A stretch of DNA of 64,000 nucleotides, from contig NC_049979.1 of the NCBI RefSeq assembly GCF_000003815.2, forward strand, positions 30,133,768 to 30,197,767, read 5' to 3'. The DNA is from Branchiostoma floridae (lineage: Eukaryota > Chordata > Leptocardii > Amphioxiformes > Branchiostomatidae). The position numbers and the translations under genes were made by a program. The notes below the pieces were generated by a model. That model was given only the letters and a program-made list of their open reading frames with translations, had not been told where the DNA came from and made no database searches. This document shows, in pieces, positions 46,030 through 57,982 of the stretch. Every line of letters begins with the position of its first letter. Position 1 is the first letter of the stretch.

Positions 46030-47400
46030 GATTGCAAACTTTTTGAACAATCATCAACTGCTCAAAATAATAAGAGCAGAATCTTCTGTTTGATTGTAGT
46101 AATGACTTTAGTAAGTTTTTTTTGGCACTTTATTTTTGTGACCTCCTGGCGTAACTAATTAAATGTCATTAGAAATATAATTACACAAGCTTTCTGAAGA
46201 TATGTTATACATTATATTCGATGCAGGAACAACAACGATCTGATTCACAAAAGATTACAAACTTTTTGTTTGAATTCCAAATTTTATTCCGAGTTTATAT
46301 TAAATATCGATTTAAAATGATATCCCGTTGTATGAAACTAGTATACGCATGACTGCACGTACCATGTGTTGTTCTTTTGCTTTTAATTACGCCTATTATT
46401 AAATTTTGAATCAATCAAGTTTCCATCTGTTGACATTAAAAAAAAGTCTTATTAGAAAGTATAATCAAGGTTGAAAATCAGTTCTTAAGAATATGACAGC
46501 ACATTTGTTTAACGCTGGCGGCACAAATTGTGAGCATAATATGTCAGATTTTTTTTAATAAATAAATGAAAACTTTACCCTTTCTAAATAATTTTTTGGG
46601 GCGGAAGGGGGGGGGGGTGTTAGGGCTCATTCGGTCCCGGTCATGAGTTAGAAAGTGCCTTGGCCTACGGCCATTTATATTTATCAAAACTGTAGACATT
46701 GCAATACAATTAATTCGCAATAAAGTGGTAAATTTGGAACTCCCAAGTAATTTTTGTGCCGTTATATCTTATTATCATGTAATTAGGACATAATAGATAT
46801 TTATTTCCCCAAATCGCCCAGATAAATCATTAAGATAAAAATTAACTAATATTTTGTGTCGTTAATATAAATTACTGCGTTGGCGTTAAAAATGACATTA
46901 GTATATTAGCTTTTCTTAAGGATCTTGTGTATTTTTACGTTATCTTGAATTAAACAAAAAAAAACGAAAAAAAAAAAACATTTGTTTACATCTCACCCCA
47001 AATCAGACCCAAATATAGTAAATGGAATATTTTCATAAATTCGAATACAGGGTAGAAATGAATTTCGAAAACCAGTCAAATAACCATTGTTACTCGTTGT
47101 TGATAGTTAACGGGGCGATAGAAAATATGCAGTACGAATTTAGAATTCATATCAACTGAATATTATGGAAATGTTCTTAAAGACAAAGGTGGTACCGTAA
47201 AATTACCAAATAAATTCGGCTACTTTAAACTATCAGATTCAGTCTACAACAGTCTCCCATACAGTGAACATGGGTGTTGGAGCAGGACTAATACGTACAC
47301 TGTAGAATCAAGTAGTCTTAGTTTGGTTGCAATTAAAAAAGGAAATTTGAAAGCTTTCTTTCAGTAAACAGAAATTATGTGAAGACCGTCTAAGACCAGC
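46030..47400. other. intergenic, AT-rich, nothing recognised
   Basis: Poly-A and poly-G runs (46598-46618) only. Confidence 0.4.
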
Positions 47401-48016
47401 CTGGAAGGGTAACATTGGGGCACTGAGATATTATACCCTTCTTGCTGGTGGGGACTTTGCAAGTAATTCTAGTCTGTCACATTGCAAAATAAAGTGCTAT
47501 GATTAAAAGTCTTATTTGTAGACACACAAACGCCAATAGAAAGCTCATAATTTTACGCCAAAAGAAAGTTCATAATTTTGGGAAAAGAAATACAATTTTG
47601 ACAGGGACTAATATTTGCCAAAATAAATTCCTTTATTCTCTAGAATGAGGATAACAGCTCTTATTTTAAAAAAGAAGACATGAAATAGCTTCTGAAAGGC
47701 AAAACATCAAATAGCAATGGTCTTGAAAACCAGTAACTCGGGCAAAGGTAGAAAGCAAGATTGTGCAAGAAAATGTGTTCATGTACATGCACTTCTAAAC
47801 CGAATTTAAAGGAACAGGAAATATTGCCAACATTTTGGAATTTTCAACACTGGTCTGAGATTTCTTCCTTCACACCATATATTGTAGAAATATGGCACGG
47901 TGTTGCCTTGCAGAACGCTTATGTGACAGTTAATATGTTGATAACTTTAAATGTGGGAAGCATCTATATTGGTTTATAGTTATTGAGGACCCTGGGCACA
48001 GTTAAAGGATCTTTAA
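47400..48016 (+). mobile_element. inverted-arm DNA element, copy 2
   Basis: Shares GACACACAAACGCCAATAG, AAATAGCAATGGT and CCTTGCAGAACGCTTATGTG with copy 1. Its right end, GAGGACCCTGGGCACA..GGATCTTTAA, is the reverse complement of the left end of copy 1 at 22901. Confidence 0.6.
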
Positions 48017-48388
48017 GTTTTGAGGCCTTAGACGTTTTGCCTGGGTGGTCATGTGCCGGTTGTACAGACTCACTGACAGGGTATGTCAAGAATCTCAATG
48101 CGGTTTCAGGTCGGAACGATTCATCATTAATATGACTCTCTACCTCTGACATCTGCAAGAAAAGAATACAGAGGACAGGGACAACCCATTTACAATGTGT
48201 TCATTTTATTTACGGAGGCATATGATCTCGTTCGCGTTGATGTACTTTTCAAGAAAGATTAGCCAAATTCCAGTCCGTGTATACAGGCTTAAAAAATAAT
48301 CAATTTAGTTTAGTCATCTATAGTCTATAGTCTTAACAGATAAAGGTTCTAATCCTGCCACATAAAATACTTCACATTTAATAATTAA

Positions 48389-48532
48389 GGGTTAATGACC
48401 TGCCCCGATGTGTATATGGTGTCATAACGCCTGTTCCTTTGCTATAACCACCGAATAAAACTACCGAGTGAGCGAAGCGAACGAGGTGGTTTTATGAGCT
48501 GACCTTTTATGAACAGGTGGGTCATTAACCCT
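48389..48532. mobile_element. 144-bp foldback element
   Basis: GGGTTAATGACC at the left and GGTCATTAACCC (one base apart in GGGTCATTAACCC) at the right, with an inner ATAACCACC/GAGGTGGTTTTAT pair. Confidence 0.5.
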
Positions 48533-48745
48533 ATTATCATATAGCCTACCCACACTGACCCATTTAAGAGTAGATTAGAGTAGAGTAGAGTTTCCAGTTG
48601 AGTAGGAGCGACAAATTCTTTTTTAAAACATACATCTTTTATTCAGTACATACATTTGAACAGTGAATTTGAACAACATAAAACTTGTACGTGAAATGTA
48701 TTTCTGTTCCAAGGCTTAGAATAAGAACAAAGTCGATTCATTATG

Positions 48746-48955
48746 TTACAAACTGTTGCACGCTCCGTATTTCTCCACTCGCCCATTCTCCAGTTTGTCG
48801 AGTTCGTTCGTATCAGGCGCTAAATCTCTGCCGGCTTTCCTGAGGTATTCCGGGATCCCTGTGCTTCACAGCTCTTGAGAATCTCGTTCACTATAGCTAC
48901 GAACCCAGACACGACTTCTCCAAAGAAATGTAGAATTTTGGTCCTCCAGCGCCAT
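48746..48955 (-). other. possible coding exon(s) on the minus strand
   Basis: From ATG 48955 the frame reads MALEDQNSTFLWRSRVW to TGA after 29 codons. In the same frame, after a CACAG acceptor-like site at 48859, it continues IPEYLRKAGRDLAPDTNELD and ends CNSL-TAA (48748-48746), a CAAX-like tail. A second frame over 48970-48830 is also open (HFFGEVVSGFVAIVNEILKS). The amino-acid use looks coding but no family is recognised. Confidence 0.3.
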
Positions 48956-49342
48956 GACCGCTACTCAATGGCGGACCGTGGTGTTATTGTCGTCTGAACT
49001 TGAATGGGCGGGGATGCAAATAATTTTATTTTCCATTTGCAGTTTAAATTGGACATGACTTGAAATAGATTTTATTGTCTTAAATACTATAGGTAATTCA
49101 ATGTTGTTTTAAGACAGCAAATGTTTTCGTTGAACAAAGAAACACGCACTACCGATGTTAATAGAGGGAGCCATTCCCCCTGCCATGCCTGTACTTATTC
49201 CCCTATCTTGGCAGATGGACGATTCCTGGATATCTCATTCTGATTGGCCAGCGTCCTCTTTGTCTGTCCTCCTGATTGGTTTAAACTTTCAAAAGTTTTA
49301 TCACATATGTGATAATCAAAAATTTATCTATCTATAACACAG

Positions 49343-49497
49343 AAGGAGCTGACTCCTTCCCGTTGACTCATCTTAACAATCTACTGAGTCAGGACAGATT
49401 GGGGATGTTCCCTGCTGAGATCGTCCGGCGTCAATCTGAAGTGGACACGCTAGAGTCCGCGTACGGCTTTCCAAGAAGCGGTAGTCTTCAAAACTAA
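49343..49497 (+). other. possible terminal coding exon
   Basis: After TATAACACAG| the frame reads EGADSFPLTHLNNLLSQDRL through AEIVRRQSEVDTLESAYGF to TAA 49495-49497, with AATAAA a few bases later (about 49502). The preceding exon was not found. No family recognised. Confidence 0.3.
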
Positions 49498-49904
49498 AAT
49501 GAATAAAACATACATCCATTTACACTTTTATCCAAGCAATTTTTTATTGTATGTTACATGTATAATCATTTCAATGTTTGGCGTTGTTGCATTCCCAAGT
49601 GTATATACAATACATATATATACACAATGTTCAATACATCATCACCATTATTGGCATATAAATGTTAAATCAATTGTACAGAAACACAGTTTTTAACATA
49701 TTGTGCTTAAGCTATGGAGACATGGTGCCCCTTAGTCAACAGCCATACAGATAGAAAAATTAAGTTGTTGTCCTCCCAAAATAATGATGTTGGAATTAAA
49801 TTACAGGAAAGTAATTATGTATGGCCACCACTGGTATGTCACATTAACTAATGTGATATACGACCTGGAGCGAATGATGTAATCGTTCTCTCCCCATCCT
49901 TGTA

Positions 49905-50510
49905 TATTTTTCTACTACTTGTCAAAACATGCCATTAAGCAAAGCAAAATGACACATAAGCGTGCTGTAAGGCTAAACACACCATACAATAGTTTCAACA
50001 TCAGGTTTCAAAGAAGAAATATCAGACCAATGTTGAAAATTCAAAATGTGCCAGATGTCCTGTTCCTTGAATTCTGTGCAAAATGCACACTCTTGCACTA
50101 TCTTGCACTCCCTGCACAATCTTGCTCTATACCTTTGTCTGGGCTACTGACTATCTACATTATTGCTATTTGGTGTATTGCCTTTCAGAAGTTATTTGGT
50201 GTCTTGTTTTACAAATAAGAGCTGTTCTCCTCATTATAGAGAATAAGAGCATTTATTTTGGCAAAGATAAGTCCCTGTCAAATTTGTATTTCTTTTCCAG
50301 TAGTTATGAGCTGTAGATTGTCGTCTGTGTGTCTACAAATAGACTTGTAATAGTGGTACCGTCTTTCCAATGTGAGAGATTAGAATTACTTTCACAGTCA
50401 CCATCAGCAACAAGGGTATATATCTCAGTGCCCCAATTTGTCCCTTCCACGAAGTTCCAGGCTGTGCTTAGTAGGTCTGTAGTCATTACTTTACATGATT
50501 TCTAATTAGA
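49905..50510 (-). mobile_element. inverted-arm DNA element, copy 3 (reverse orientation)
   Basis: TACTTGTCAAAACATGCC, ATGACACATAAGCGTGCTGT, ACCAATGTTGAAAATTC and CTGTGTGTCTACAAATAG are the reverse complement of parts of copies 1 and 2. Confidence 0.55.
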
Positions 50511-50599
50511 GAAAGCTTACAAATTCATTTTTTTGTGCAATCAAAGTTAAACTCTTAATCTAGCTGTGACTATTTTAACTGTAAAGTGTACGTATTAGC

Positions 50600-50662
50600 A
50601 CCCAAGTTCGCTGTATGAGAGCCGGTTGCGTCACAAAAAAAGGTACGGTGGTTTGAGGGTTA
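50600..50662 (+). repeat. isolated right end of the GGTTTGAGGG MITE family
   Basis: GCGTCACAAAAAAAGGTACG then GTGGTTTGAGGGTTAAC, as at 33345-33365. Confidence 0.45.
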
Positions 50663-50929
50663 ACTAGCAGTCGTACGGTCCAGAATGTCAGTCTTTGATA
50701 CAAATAATATTACTACGCTATCTTTGTAAGGCTATTTAGAGCGATTAACACGCTTGAATGCTACAATGTATACGTAGTACAGTGCAGATCGTTCAGTAAG
50801 AACAGTAGTTGTTGCCATCAGTAGCTACTATCAGTGATACAATTAGGCTATAATATATACAATTTGCTACTCAGATCGTTCGGTGATAATAGGGTATATT
50901 TGTTTTATTCTAAAACCCACAATATAGAG

Positions 50930-51475
50930 TGTTGGTATCAAACAGAGTACTCGTTTACAGAGTATTTGTTATCAAACAATGTAAGCAGTCTATTTTTTAA
51001 GGAGCTGATGGTGCTGGCTGTACGGGTACTGCTAGGAAGATAGTTCCAGAGGGAAAATTGCTCTGCTGACAAATGTTCTCTGGGATCGTGTCTTGTATGC
51101 AAGAGTAGCCAAATGTTCACTGTTTCTAAGGGGATAGCGCGAGTCGATGGCAGAAGCCCGTGCTATGGGAAGCAGATGTGGGGATAGTGCCCATTCAACA
51201 GGTTGTACTTAGTTATTGCAGTGAGGAACTTGCGTCGGTACTGTAGTGACCGTAGGGATAGTTCGGAGTAAAGACGTTCGCATGAAGAATACTGTAGTCC
51301 GAAGTGGCCACTGATGATACTGGTGGTTTGATACTGGACAGATTCCAGAATCTCTTGGTCACGTTTGGTAAGCCGGCCCAGACGATGTCGGCATACTCGA
51401 GTCTCTGTCTTATGATTATAGTGTATTGTCCGAGGAGTAGTGTCTTCCTGCCTAGTCGAGAAAAGAGCCATTAGC
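50930..51475 (-). pseudogene. non-LTR retrotransposon C-terminal remnant
   Basis: Minus-strand 51471-51163 has KRDQEILESVQYQTTSIISG, LYSELSLRSLQYRRK and KYNLLNG. A shifted frame to 50938 has FSLWNYLPSSTRTASTISSL with KNRLLTLFDN. Together these are the usual end of CR1/Jockey-like proteins. At least one frameshift. Confidence 0.65.
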
Positions 51476-51589
51476 GACTACGGTTTCTGTGTTTTGGGGC
51501 ATGGACAACGTGTTGAGCTGACATTATATCGCCCTTCGAATCTTCAGCCTGCAGCGCAACTTCTTGTTTTGCTGTCCTGCTCTAAACAA

Positions 51590-52340
51590 GCTATGGCATA
51601 AGTTTAGATATTGGATGGCTCTTGCGCTAAGGAATAAGTGACATAAGTTTGGGTTCCCTAGCGAATAATTTCGGAATAGCAGGGGCATTTTTGTAAAAAA
51701 AAAATTCTGAAGTGCATGGATAAATCAAGAGGGAAAAAACGAATTTTCATGATTTTTGGTATATGATTACCTTAGACAATGCTGTACAGAATGAAAAAAA
51801 TCATGCAAGTACGAGCACATTTGCATAATTGATGAGAAAAATTGATCATATAATATGAATGTATCTCTGCTCCCGTACATGATATGGTCTTGATATTTCA
51901 GCGTCATGACAAACTTGGCTTGTTTCAGCCCCCCAACATTTATTTTTGAAACTGCAGAGGCATTTTTGAAACTGCAGAGGCATTTTTGAAACTGCAGAGG
52001 CATTTTTGTCAACACCTTCCAAAGCGGACAACTGCAGAAAGGGATGACGGATTGACATCTTTTTAGGCATTCGGGTTGCCTAGGCAAAGGTTTTCCTAAT
52101 GATATTCATGCTATGCAAATGATGACCTAATTGGCATGATTAATGTGGAAATAACATCATTGTTTTCAAAAACTGGACTTTAATAAATGTAATACATGTA
52201 AATTATGATAGATGGAACATAAACAGATACCAAATATGCTAATAAGGAATTGATCTGCATGATATATGCGAACATTGAAAAATGCCTAAAGATTCATGAT
52301 GGGAATTTATGCCTAAAGATTCATGATGGGAATTTTATAC
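51590..52340. repeat. dispersed repeat related to 4380-5690, with a 22-bp triplication
   Basis: TTTTCATGATTTTTGGTAT and TTTGCATAATTGATGAG match the earlier repeat. At 51947-52008 GCATTTTTGAAACTGCAGAG occurs three times in tandem (22-bp period). Confidence 0.55.
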
Positions 52341-52565
52341 TTGTGGCGTGTACGTTCGTCAGTAATGAGCATCACCATACATAAATCATGAAAATGTGCA
52401 AGTCATTCGGTAAAAGTACAAAAGTTTTTAATATTTCATGGAGGTAAGAGGTCGTAGAAATCTTTTTTTCCTTTTTTTGCTTTTCCACCCTAACACTCTT
52501 TAGGTCTAAAAGACATCATTGGTTGCAGACCAGTTTTCTTCAGAGATAAAATTCCTCTGTTGGCT

Positions 52566-53277
52566 TAAGACGGCCCATGGCCTGGAATAAAGTAGTATTC
52601 TATACATCGATCGTAACTTTTGATTGCTCGGTCGCACTACGATGAAACTTCACACAGTTCTAGTACTACTTGAAACACATTGAATACTTGTAATTTTTTT
52701 GTACATGCCGGATTTTGGGTAAGAAATAGACATTTTGGTTTAAAAAAGTGTTGTTTATTTCATGAGTCTAGTCCCAGCTGGAAACAAGACTTTGAATTAT
52801 GATATTTTAAAGGATGAAAGCCAACCTTAAACTTATCATTTTTATCCGCGGCTATTTTGTTTTAAATTTGGATTATATTGTTTTTTTGGGGCCGAAAACA
52901 TCAGAAACGACCATTTTTTTTTCAATTTTTTGTTAAAAATGCACCATAGTCAAAAACATAAAATGATTAAACAAAATAGCCACGGACAATTTTGATAACA
53001 AAGGGATAATAGGTAATTCTTGAGTACAAAAAAGATCAATACTCTTATTTTGAGCTGGGACTTAAGCCGTAAATGTCATAACTTGACCGCACAGACACCC
53101 ACCAAGGATAAATGGTCCTTACGGTGCCTGTTTACGTTGAAAAGTTGCAAATAACCACTGGTTTGAACGCGCGTTCGGTTCGAATAACGTAATGGAACAT
53201 TATGGAACACGTGTTCGAATTCCGCTGAACAAGGGAACACGTGCCCGACACAAATCGAGCGTGACTGGGCCGTCTTA
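52566..53277. mobile_element. MITE with TAAGACGGCCCA termini
   Basis: TAAGACGGCCCA at 52566 and TGGGCCGTCTTA ending 53277, GCT on both flanks. A second inverted pair, CGGCTATTTTGTTT / AAACAAAATAGCC, lies inside. No ORF. Confidence 0.55.
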
Positions 53278-53617
53278 GCTCAAAAGAGTCTGACATAGTT
53301 GCAGTGTACGGCCAACTCAAATCAGTCAAAAGTTACCAAAGAATCCTTTTGACATATGAAAATAGGATGGAATATTACAAGATATAAAGTTAATATAGGC
53401 GTATATACACCCAGAAACGAATTGACTACAAACCTAATAATTTCTCGGCAGTTTCATCTAACTTTTGTGCGTTTCGAAAGTATTACTTTAATAACGCTAA
53501 TTTCTATTTTGTTAATCAATGCAAAATGTTTTCTCAAATATTACGATAATCAATGCACTGTTTTTATTTACATGACAAGAAATGTGGGTAACACTGAATA
53601 AACTTAACATCATTTGA

Positions 53618-53623
53618 TTTATT
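53618..53623 (-). promoter_or_regulatory. candidate polyadenylation signal of the fucosyltransferase
   Basis: AATAAA on the minus strand, 98 bases past the stop codon. Confidence 0.5.
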
Positions 53624-53720
53624 TTTCTTCGGTGTCTTTTGGTTTGAATTTCCTGCATCTTTAATTTTCTAGATGTACGTATTTATCCCAAAATCACTCT
53701 CGAAATTTGGAAGCCAATGA

Positions 53721-54983
53721 CTATCCGTAATACACGAAATCCTTTTTGTTCCATATATTATCTGTCAATACAAGAGGCTTACAGAATTCATAATTTTCAC
53801 CTTTCCACCATTTTTCCAGATCTGTATAAACCTTTCTCTCCGTATGGTCGACTTCGTGTAGCCTTGCACAAATGCCACACCCTCCCGTTATAATCTGCGG
53901 AATGTTTTTGGGAGGATTGGTTCGCCATTTTAAGTACTGGCTGTATTTGTCATCGTCTTTATCAAGAAGTTTTATGTACCGGGCTAATGCTTCTGGTGAT
54001 TCAAAGTCTTCGACATGAATAAAACTATTTGGCGGGGCGAATTTCTCATAATCAGTTTTCGGTGCGCCTAGGACAATTGGTACAACTCCTTGATCTAAGG
54101 CGTTATGCCAGAACTTTTCCGTTATGTATTCTTTACACCTATAACTTTCAAAGGCTAGGTAGAATTTGTACTGTTGGATAACATCAAACCTGCATTGCAT
54201 ATCAAGATACTCACAAACTTGTTTCCCACACTTGCCATATACATCTATCGTAAGGTGCTTAGCAAGTTCAATAGCATAGATATGTCTTGGGAAGTACTTG
54301 TAGCATTTGCTAACAAACCAAGTAACAAGTCCCGTTTTCCCTGTCGAGTTCCGCTTTAGGGTCGTACGCTGAAGTTGTTTGTATAGTCGATCAAGAGATC
54401 CCAGTGGGATTTTGACGTCAGAGTCATTCCTGTATGTCATAGTCCAGTTGTAAATACCACTGTAGGAGGCAAGGTCCACGTATCGGTTGTTCTCTGGACA
54501 TTCTTTAGCATACCATACCCAGAATTGATGAGGGGGGCGGACACTTGGCATGAATGATTTATTGTACACCATCGGTGTATCCCAAAAATGGAACACGACG
54601 GCATCGGCTGATTCCACCTGGCTCCGGTCGTCAGTAAATATACATGTTTTCGTTGACTTGCAAGACATTCTCTCCAAAAGATTTTTACCAAAAATTGTCG
54701 TCCAAAGTACAATCTTTTTGATATGTATTTTGTCGTTGGATGCAAAAGGTGTATTGTCCCTCCACGTTTTGTAAAACTGGGATGGAAGACCACGTTTGGT
54801 CCCTTGACATTGGTTGGTAGATAAGCAATTATCGTGTGTTTTAGAGGCTTCTAGTTGAAATAATGGAGACAATCGTGGCATTTGCAGTTGTTGATCGCTC
54901 ATTTGTTCGTAAAGTATCACAGCACTTATAACAAAAGCAGACAGTATGACCATTATAATGGCCTTGTGCGCAACCATCTTCAT
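53721..54983 (-). CDS. GT10 alpha-(1,3)-fucosyltransferase, single exon
   Basis: 420 residues, ATG 54983-54981 to TAG 53723-53721. Type II Golgi enzyme layout: short basic start, membrane segment at residues 8-25 (AIIMVILSAFVISAVILY), a stem to about residue 85, then the catalytic region. GT10 marks: IYNWTMTYRNDSD (177-189), SKC..FPRHIYAIELAKHL and VDVYG-like IDVYGKCG (225-253), and the donor-site block FYLAFES..KEYITEKFWHNAL (274-295) with VPIVLG (301-306) and SFIHVEDF (320-327). Four N-glycosylation sites (141, 179, 186, 212). It transfers fucose from GDP-fucose to GlcNAc of glycans. Intronless like many vertebrate FUT3-7/9 genes. No lesion seen. The exact linkage and acceptor cannot be read from sequence. 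Confidence 0.93.
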   Translation of the reverse strand: MKMVAHKAIIMVILSAFVISAVILYEQMSDQQLQMPRLSPLFQLEASKTHDNCLSTNQCQGTKRGLPSQFYKTWRDNTPFASNDKIHIKKIVLWTTIFGKNLLERMSCKSTKTCIFTDDRSQVESADAVVFHFWDTPMVYNKSFMPSVRPPHQFWVWYAKECPENNRYVDLASYSGIYNWTMTYRNDSDVKIPLGSLDRLYKQLQRTTLKRNSTGKTGLVTWFVSKCYKYFPRHIYAIELAKHLTIDVYGKCGKQVCEYLDMQCRFDVIQQYKFYLAFESYRCKEYITEKFWHNALDQGVVPIVLGAPKTDYEKFAPPNSFIHVEDFESPEALARYIKLLDKDDDKYSQYLKWRTNPPKNIPQIITGGCGICARLHEVDHTERKVYTDLEKWWKGENYEFCKPLVLTDNIWNKKDFVYYG

Positions 54984-55175
54984 TCTGCCGTTATAGTTGT
55001 GGCGGCTTGGATATCGCTCTTCTTTCTTTTAATTTATCGATGCAAACCTCGGGTACCTTTTCGGGTTGTCCTTGCTCTAAAAGAGAAACAAAAGATAGTA
55101 GGGTAATAGTTGACTCAATTTGCTATGAAAATTGTAACCCGTACTTAGATTTAAACAATACATAAAAGCAATTTT

Positions 55176-56405
55176 TCCGACTCAAATGCTTGGGAGGGTT
55201 TGAACGGACTCCCAAATGATTTCTTAAGTCTGCTCCAAAATTTTCTGGTGATCACTGCATATGTGTTGCTTTGAATATGTTGAAGAAATATTTTGACTTT
55301 TAAAAATGTGTAGAATTTTCCGCCTCTTCGATATGATTAATGCAAAATATTTAAAGGACCATGTTTGCACACTGTTTAATCCAGAATTTGATTTTTTGAG
55401 GTACGCACAAAATTCCATGTGGAATATCTCCTGAACGGCGTAATTACCAAACTTGGTAACTCAGTAAACTCAGTAGAAAAATGTGTTAAAAAATATCAAG
55501 TGAATAAATAAGTTCATACTTTTCGTATTGCCATAGAATGGCATATTTTCTTACAAATTTTGCCATATCGGTTCAAACAAGGATATTTTTTAGGTTTTCT
55601 AACCTGTTAACTTACATCTATAACGTCTTATAAAAGACAATTTACATGCCATCAGTAAATAATGTTTATACTAATTTTGGACTTCATTGGTACGAAGTCA
55701 ATGTGGGGCCCCATATTAACGAAATGACGTCGCAATGTTACACGTCATCCTATTAAATTTTTGTGGTCATTTAACCCTATTCAGATTGGGGAGGTGGGGG
55801 GTGGTGTTGAGGCCCAAAATTGCCAAAAATTGCTAATTTCGGTTCTAACACTGTATTTTTTTACGATAAGTTGCTATATCATGGCTATTTTGTAACATAG
55901 ATAAAAACTTCTGTTTTCCGCTCTTGCTGTTAGATTTTTGGAGCAAAACTTGAAGTTTTCTGAGAATAACCCTTATTCATGGCTCCGGCCAATACAATCA
56001 AATTGATGATGTCACATTTTACGTCATATTACGTCATCATGACGTCAAACTTATCATGATTGTCAGATATTATGTTTATATCATTTCCCAAAAATTTAGT
56101 GGCCATAAGACACGTCGTATAAGAGTTATAGGACTTAGAAGTGGAGGGCCTCAAAAGTACCCCCCTCTTGTCCAGGGATGATCAAAAAAGCCCGGTCGCA
56201 ATAGGGTTTATAACTAGTTGCTGTGATCGATTTGGATCCCAGGTGAACTCTACAAAGCCTTTCCCCTGTGGTTTCCGCACCATTGTGCAAATCTCCGTAG
56301 ATACTTGGAGAGGTTATATACTGGAGCATTTTTTGTTAGATCATCAATGTTCAAATGTCAATTGAAAATTTATGCCTTGGAGCCCAAACGGGTGTTCGAG
56401 GGCTA
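55176..56405. mobile_element. decayed CCCTCAAACACC-type MITE with a nested TTAA MITE
   Basis: Left part CTCAAATGCTTGGGAGG and CGGACTCCCAAATG; right part GCCCAAACGGGTGTTCGAGGG. Both match the 28444 family. It is split by 55771-56210. Confidence 0.5.
55771..56210. mobile_element. internally deleted CCCTATTCAGATTGGG MITE
   Basis: TTAA 55771-55774 with CCCTATTCAGATTGGG; right end AAAAAGCCCGGTCGCAATAGGG then TTTA (two 11-base halves match the family terminus). Only 440 bases. Confidence 0.65.
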
Positions 56406-56850
56406 TCAAAAGCTTTTGTGCTCTGGAAGTAAAATTTACTGTGTTCTTCAATAGCACGTTTCCTAGTTTCCGAAATTCCACTTTTATGTTAAAGTCTGAA
56501 AGGCACTAAACGTTGTGTGTTGATCAGTATGCTTAATAATAATTTTCGTATCCGGTTCACTAGGCGCTGTACAACAATATCTTAACAACAATATTATAAA
56601 TATAAAATTGAACGGATGAAGAAAAGAGATTGGAATTAATTTTCTTTTCTTCTGGCGATTGGGGCTATATCAATATTCCTAATTGTCTCACTCACGCTAA
56701 GTTGTCGAATGATCTATCTTGATCAAGATATAATTAAGCAGATGTTTTAAAAAGTTTTAAATCATGTCATTCTTTAACAATTACAGTTCATTTCAGCAAC
56801 CAAAAACACCAAGGAAGTAGATGCTATGTTATAGATTGTTAGATGCAATG

Positions 56851-57250
56851 GAGTCAATTCCAAGTCATCAAGAGGGTTCTAGAATGATATGTTTTTGTAC
56901 GTTTCGATTAAAGTCTTTATAATTTAATTAATCAGGTAAGTAATACGGACATTGTACCTTTTATTTGGACTACCCAGGAGTCTGTGAAATCTAAAAAGAT
57001 GAAATATTCTAAACCCAGGCGTTAACTGGCCTCCATTGCCTGCTCCGTATATTTTTTTAAGATTTCACTGGACACTGGTGGTTGTTTTGGAGGGAGGTTG
57101 GTGATAAACATTGTTAAATATGTATTAATTGCCCTCGTCCACTACTTATCGATTTACAAAATATCATATCAATGTTCGATTTGTTACAATGAATATTGAA
57201 TCTATGTTAGAACAGTTTTAAACATGTAGTAGTACAGTTATAAGAAGCTG
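56851..57250. repeat. decayed third copy of the TA-flanked GAGTCCATTCCAAG MITE
   Basis: GAGTCAATTCCAAGTCATCA then AGAGGGTTCT, and CACTGGACACTGGTGGT further on. The right end is not found. Confidence 0.4.
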
Positions 57251-57730
57251 TAAACAAATACGTATCTCAGATGTGACAAAAAGACAAGAACCACCCACGA
57301 ATTGGCTTTAAATACGGCCGGTGATACTCACGGTCTTATCTTGTATACCGATGTTCACAATTCAGCAGAGGTCACGCACATGTTATGACGCATTGTTCAA
57401 AGGGGATAAGAATTTTACTGACAGGGCTTCAGCAGCATTGCGCCAGGTAGTTAGACACGTTGACGCTTTGATTACATCTCAGGTCAGCCTCAGCTTGACC
57501 TCTCGTTCGGGATGTTCCACTATTTATCATTGCATAGGGATGTTAAACTTATTTTGTTTACTAGCGAGGCAAAATTGTAACAACACGTTTCAGTTATGTC
57601 GTGAATAAAACCATCAAATCCCCCAATGAATTTGGCTGCTGCAACCCGACTTGCTTCCGGTAGTCAGCAATTGCCATATCGTTCACATGAGTGCGGGCTG
57701 GGCAAAGACACTGTAGACTAGAGTATGAAA
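57250..57730. other. intergenic, no gene established
   Basis: A 95-codon frame at 57321-57608 (TCYDALFKGDKNFTDRASAA) has somewhat coding-like composition but no recognised domain. Confidence 0.25.
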
Positions 57731-57982
57731 TACACTGCCAAAAAATGCCTTTTCTTGTTTATTTTGTTTTGCTTCATCACAGAAAATTTATATTCCTGAA
57801 AGAAAAAAAAAATCTTAAGAGTTAAATCTGGTTAGAATTTCTAGTATTTGTTTCTTGCATTATAAGAAAACAAAAAGATTTTGCTTAAATGTCTAGAAAA
57901 AATGTTGTAGTTTCTCGTTTTGCCAGAATTTTATTCTACATTTTAAAGCAAAATAATAAAAAAATGCATTTTTGGCAGTGTA
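57731..57982. mobile_element. 252-bp TA-flanked MITE, CACTGCCAAAAAATGC termini
   Basis: TA-CACTGCCAAAAAATGC at the left and GCATTTTTGGCAGTG-TA at the right; AT-rich interior, no ORF. Mariner-type by TA duplication. Confidence 0.75.
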
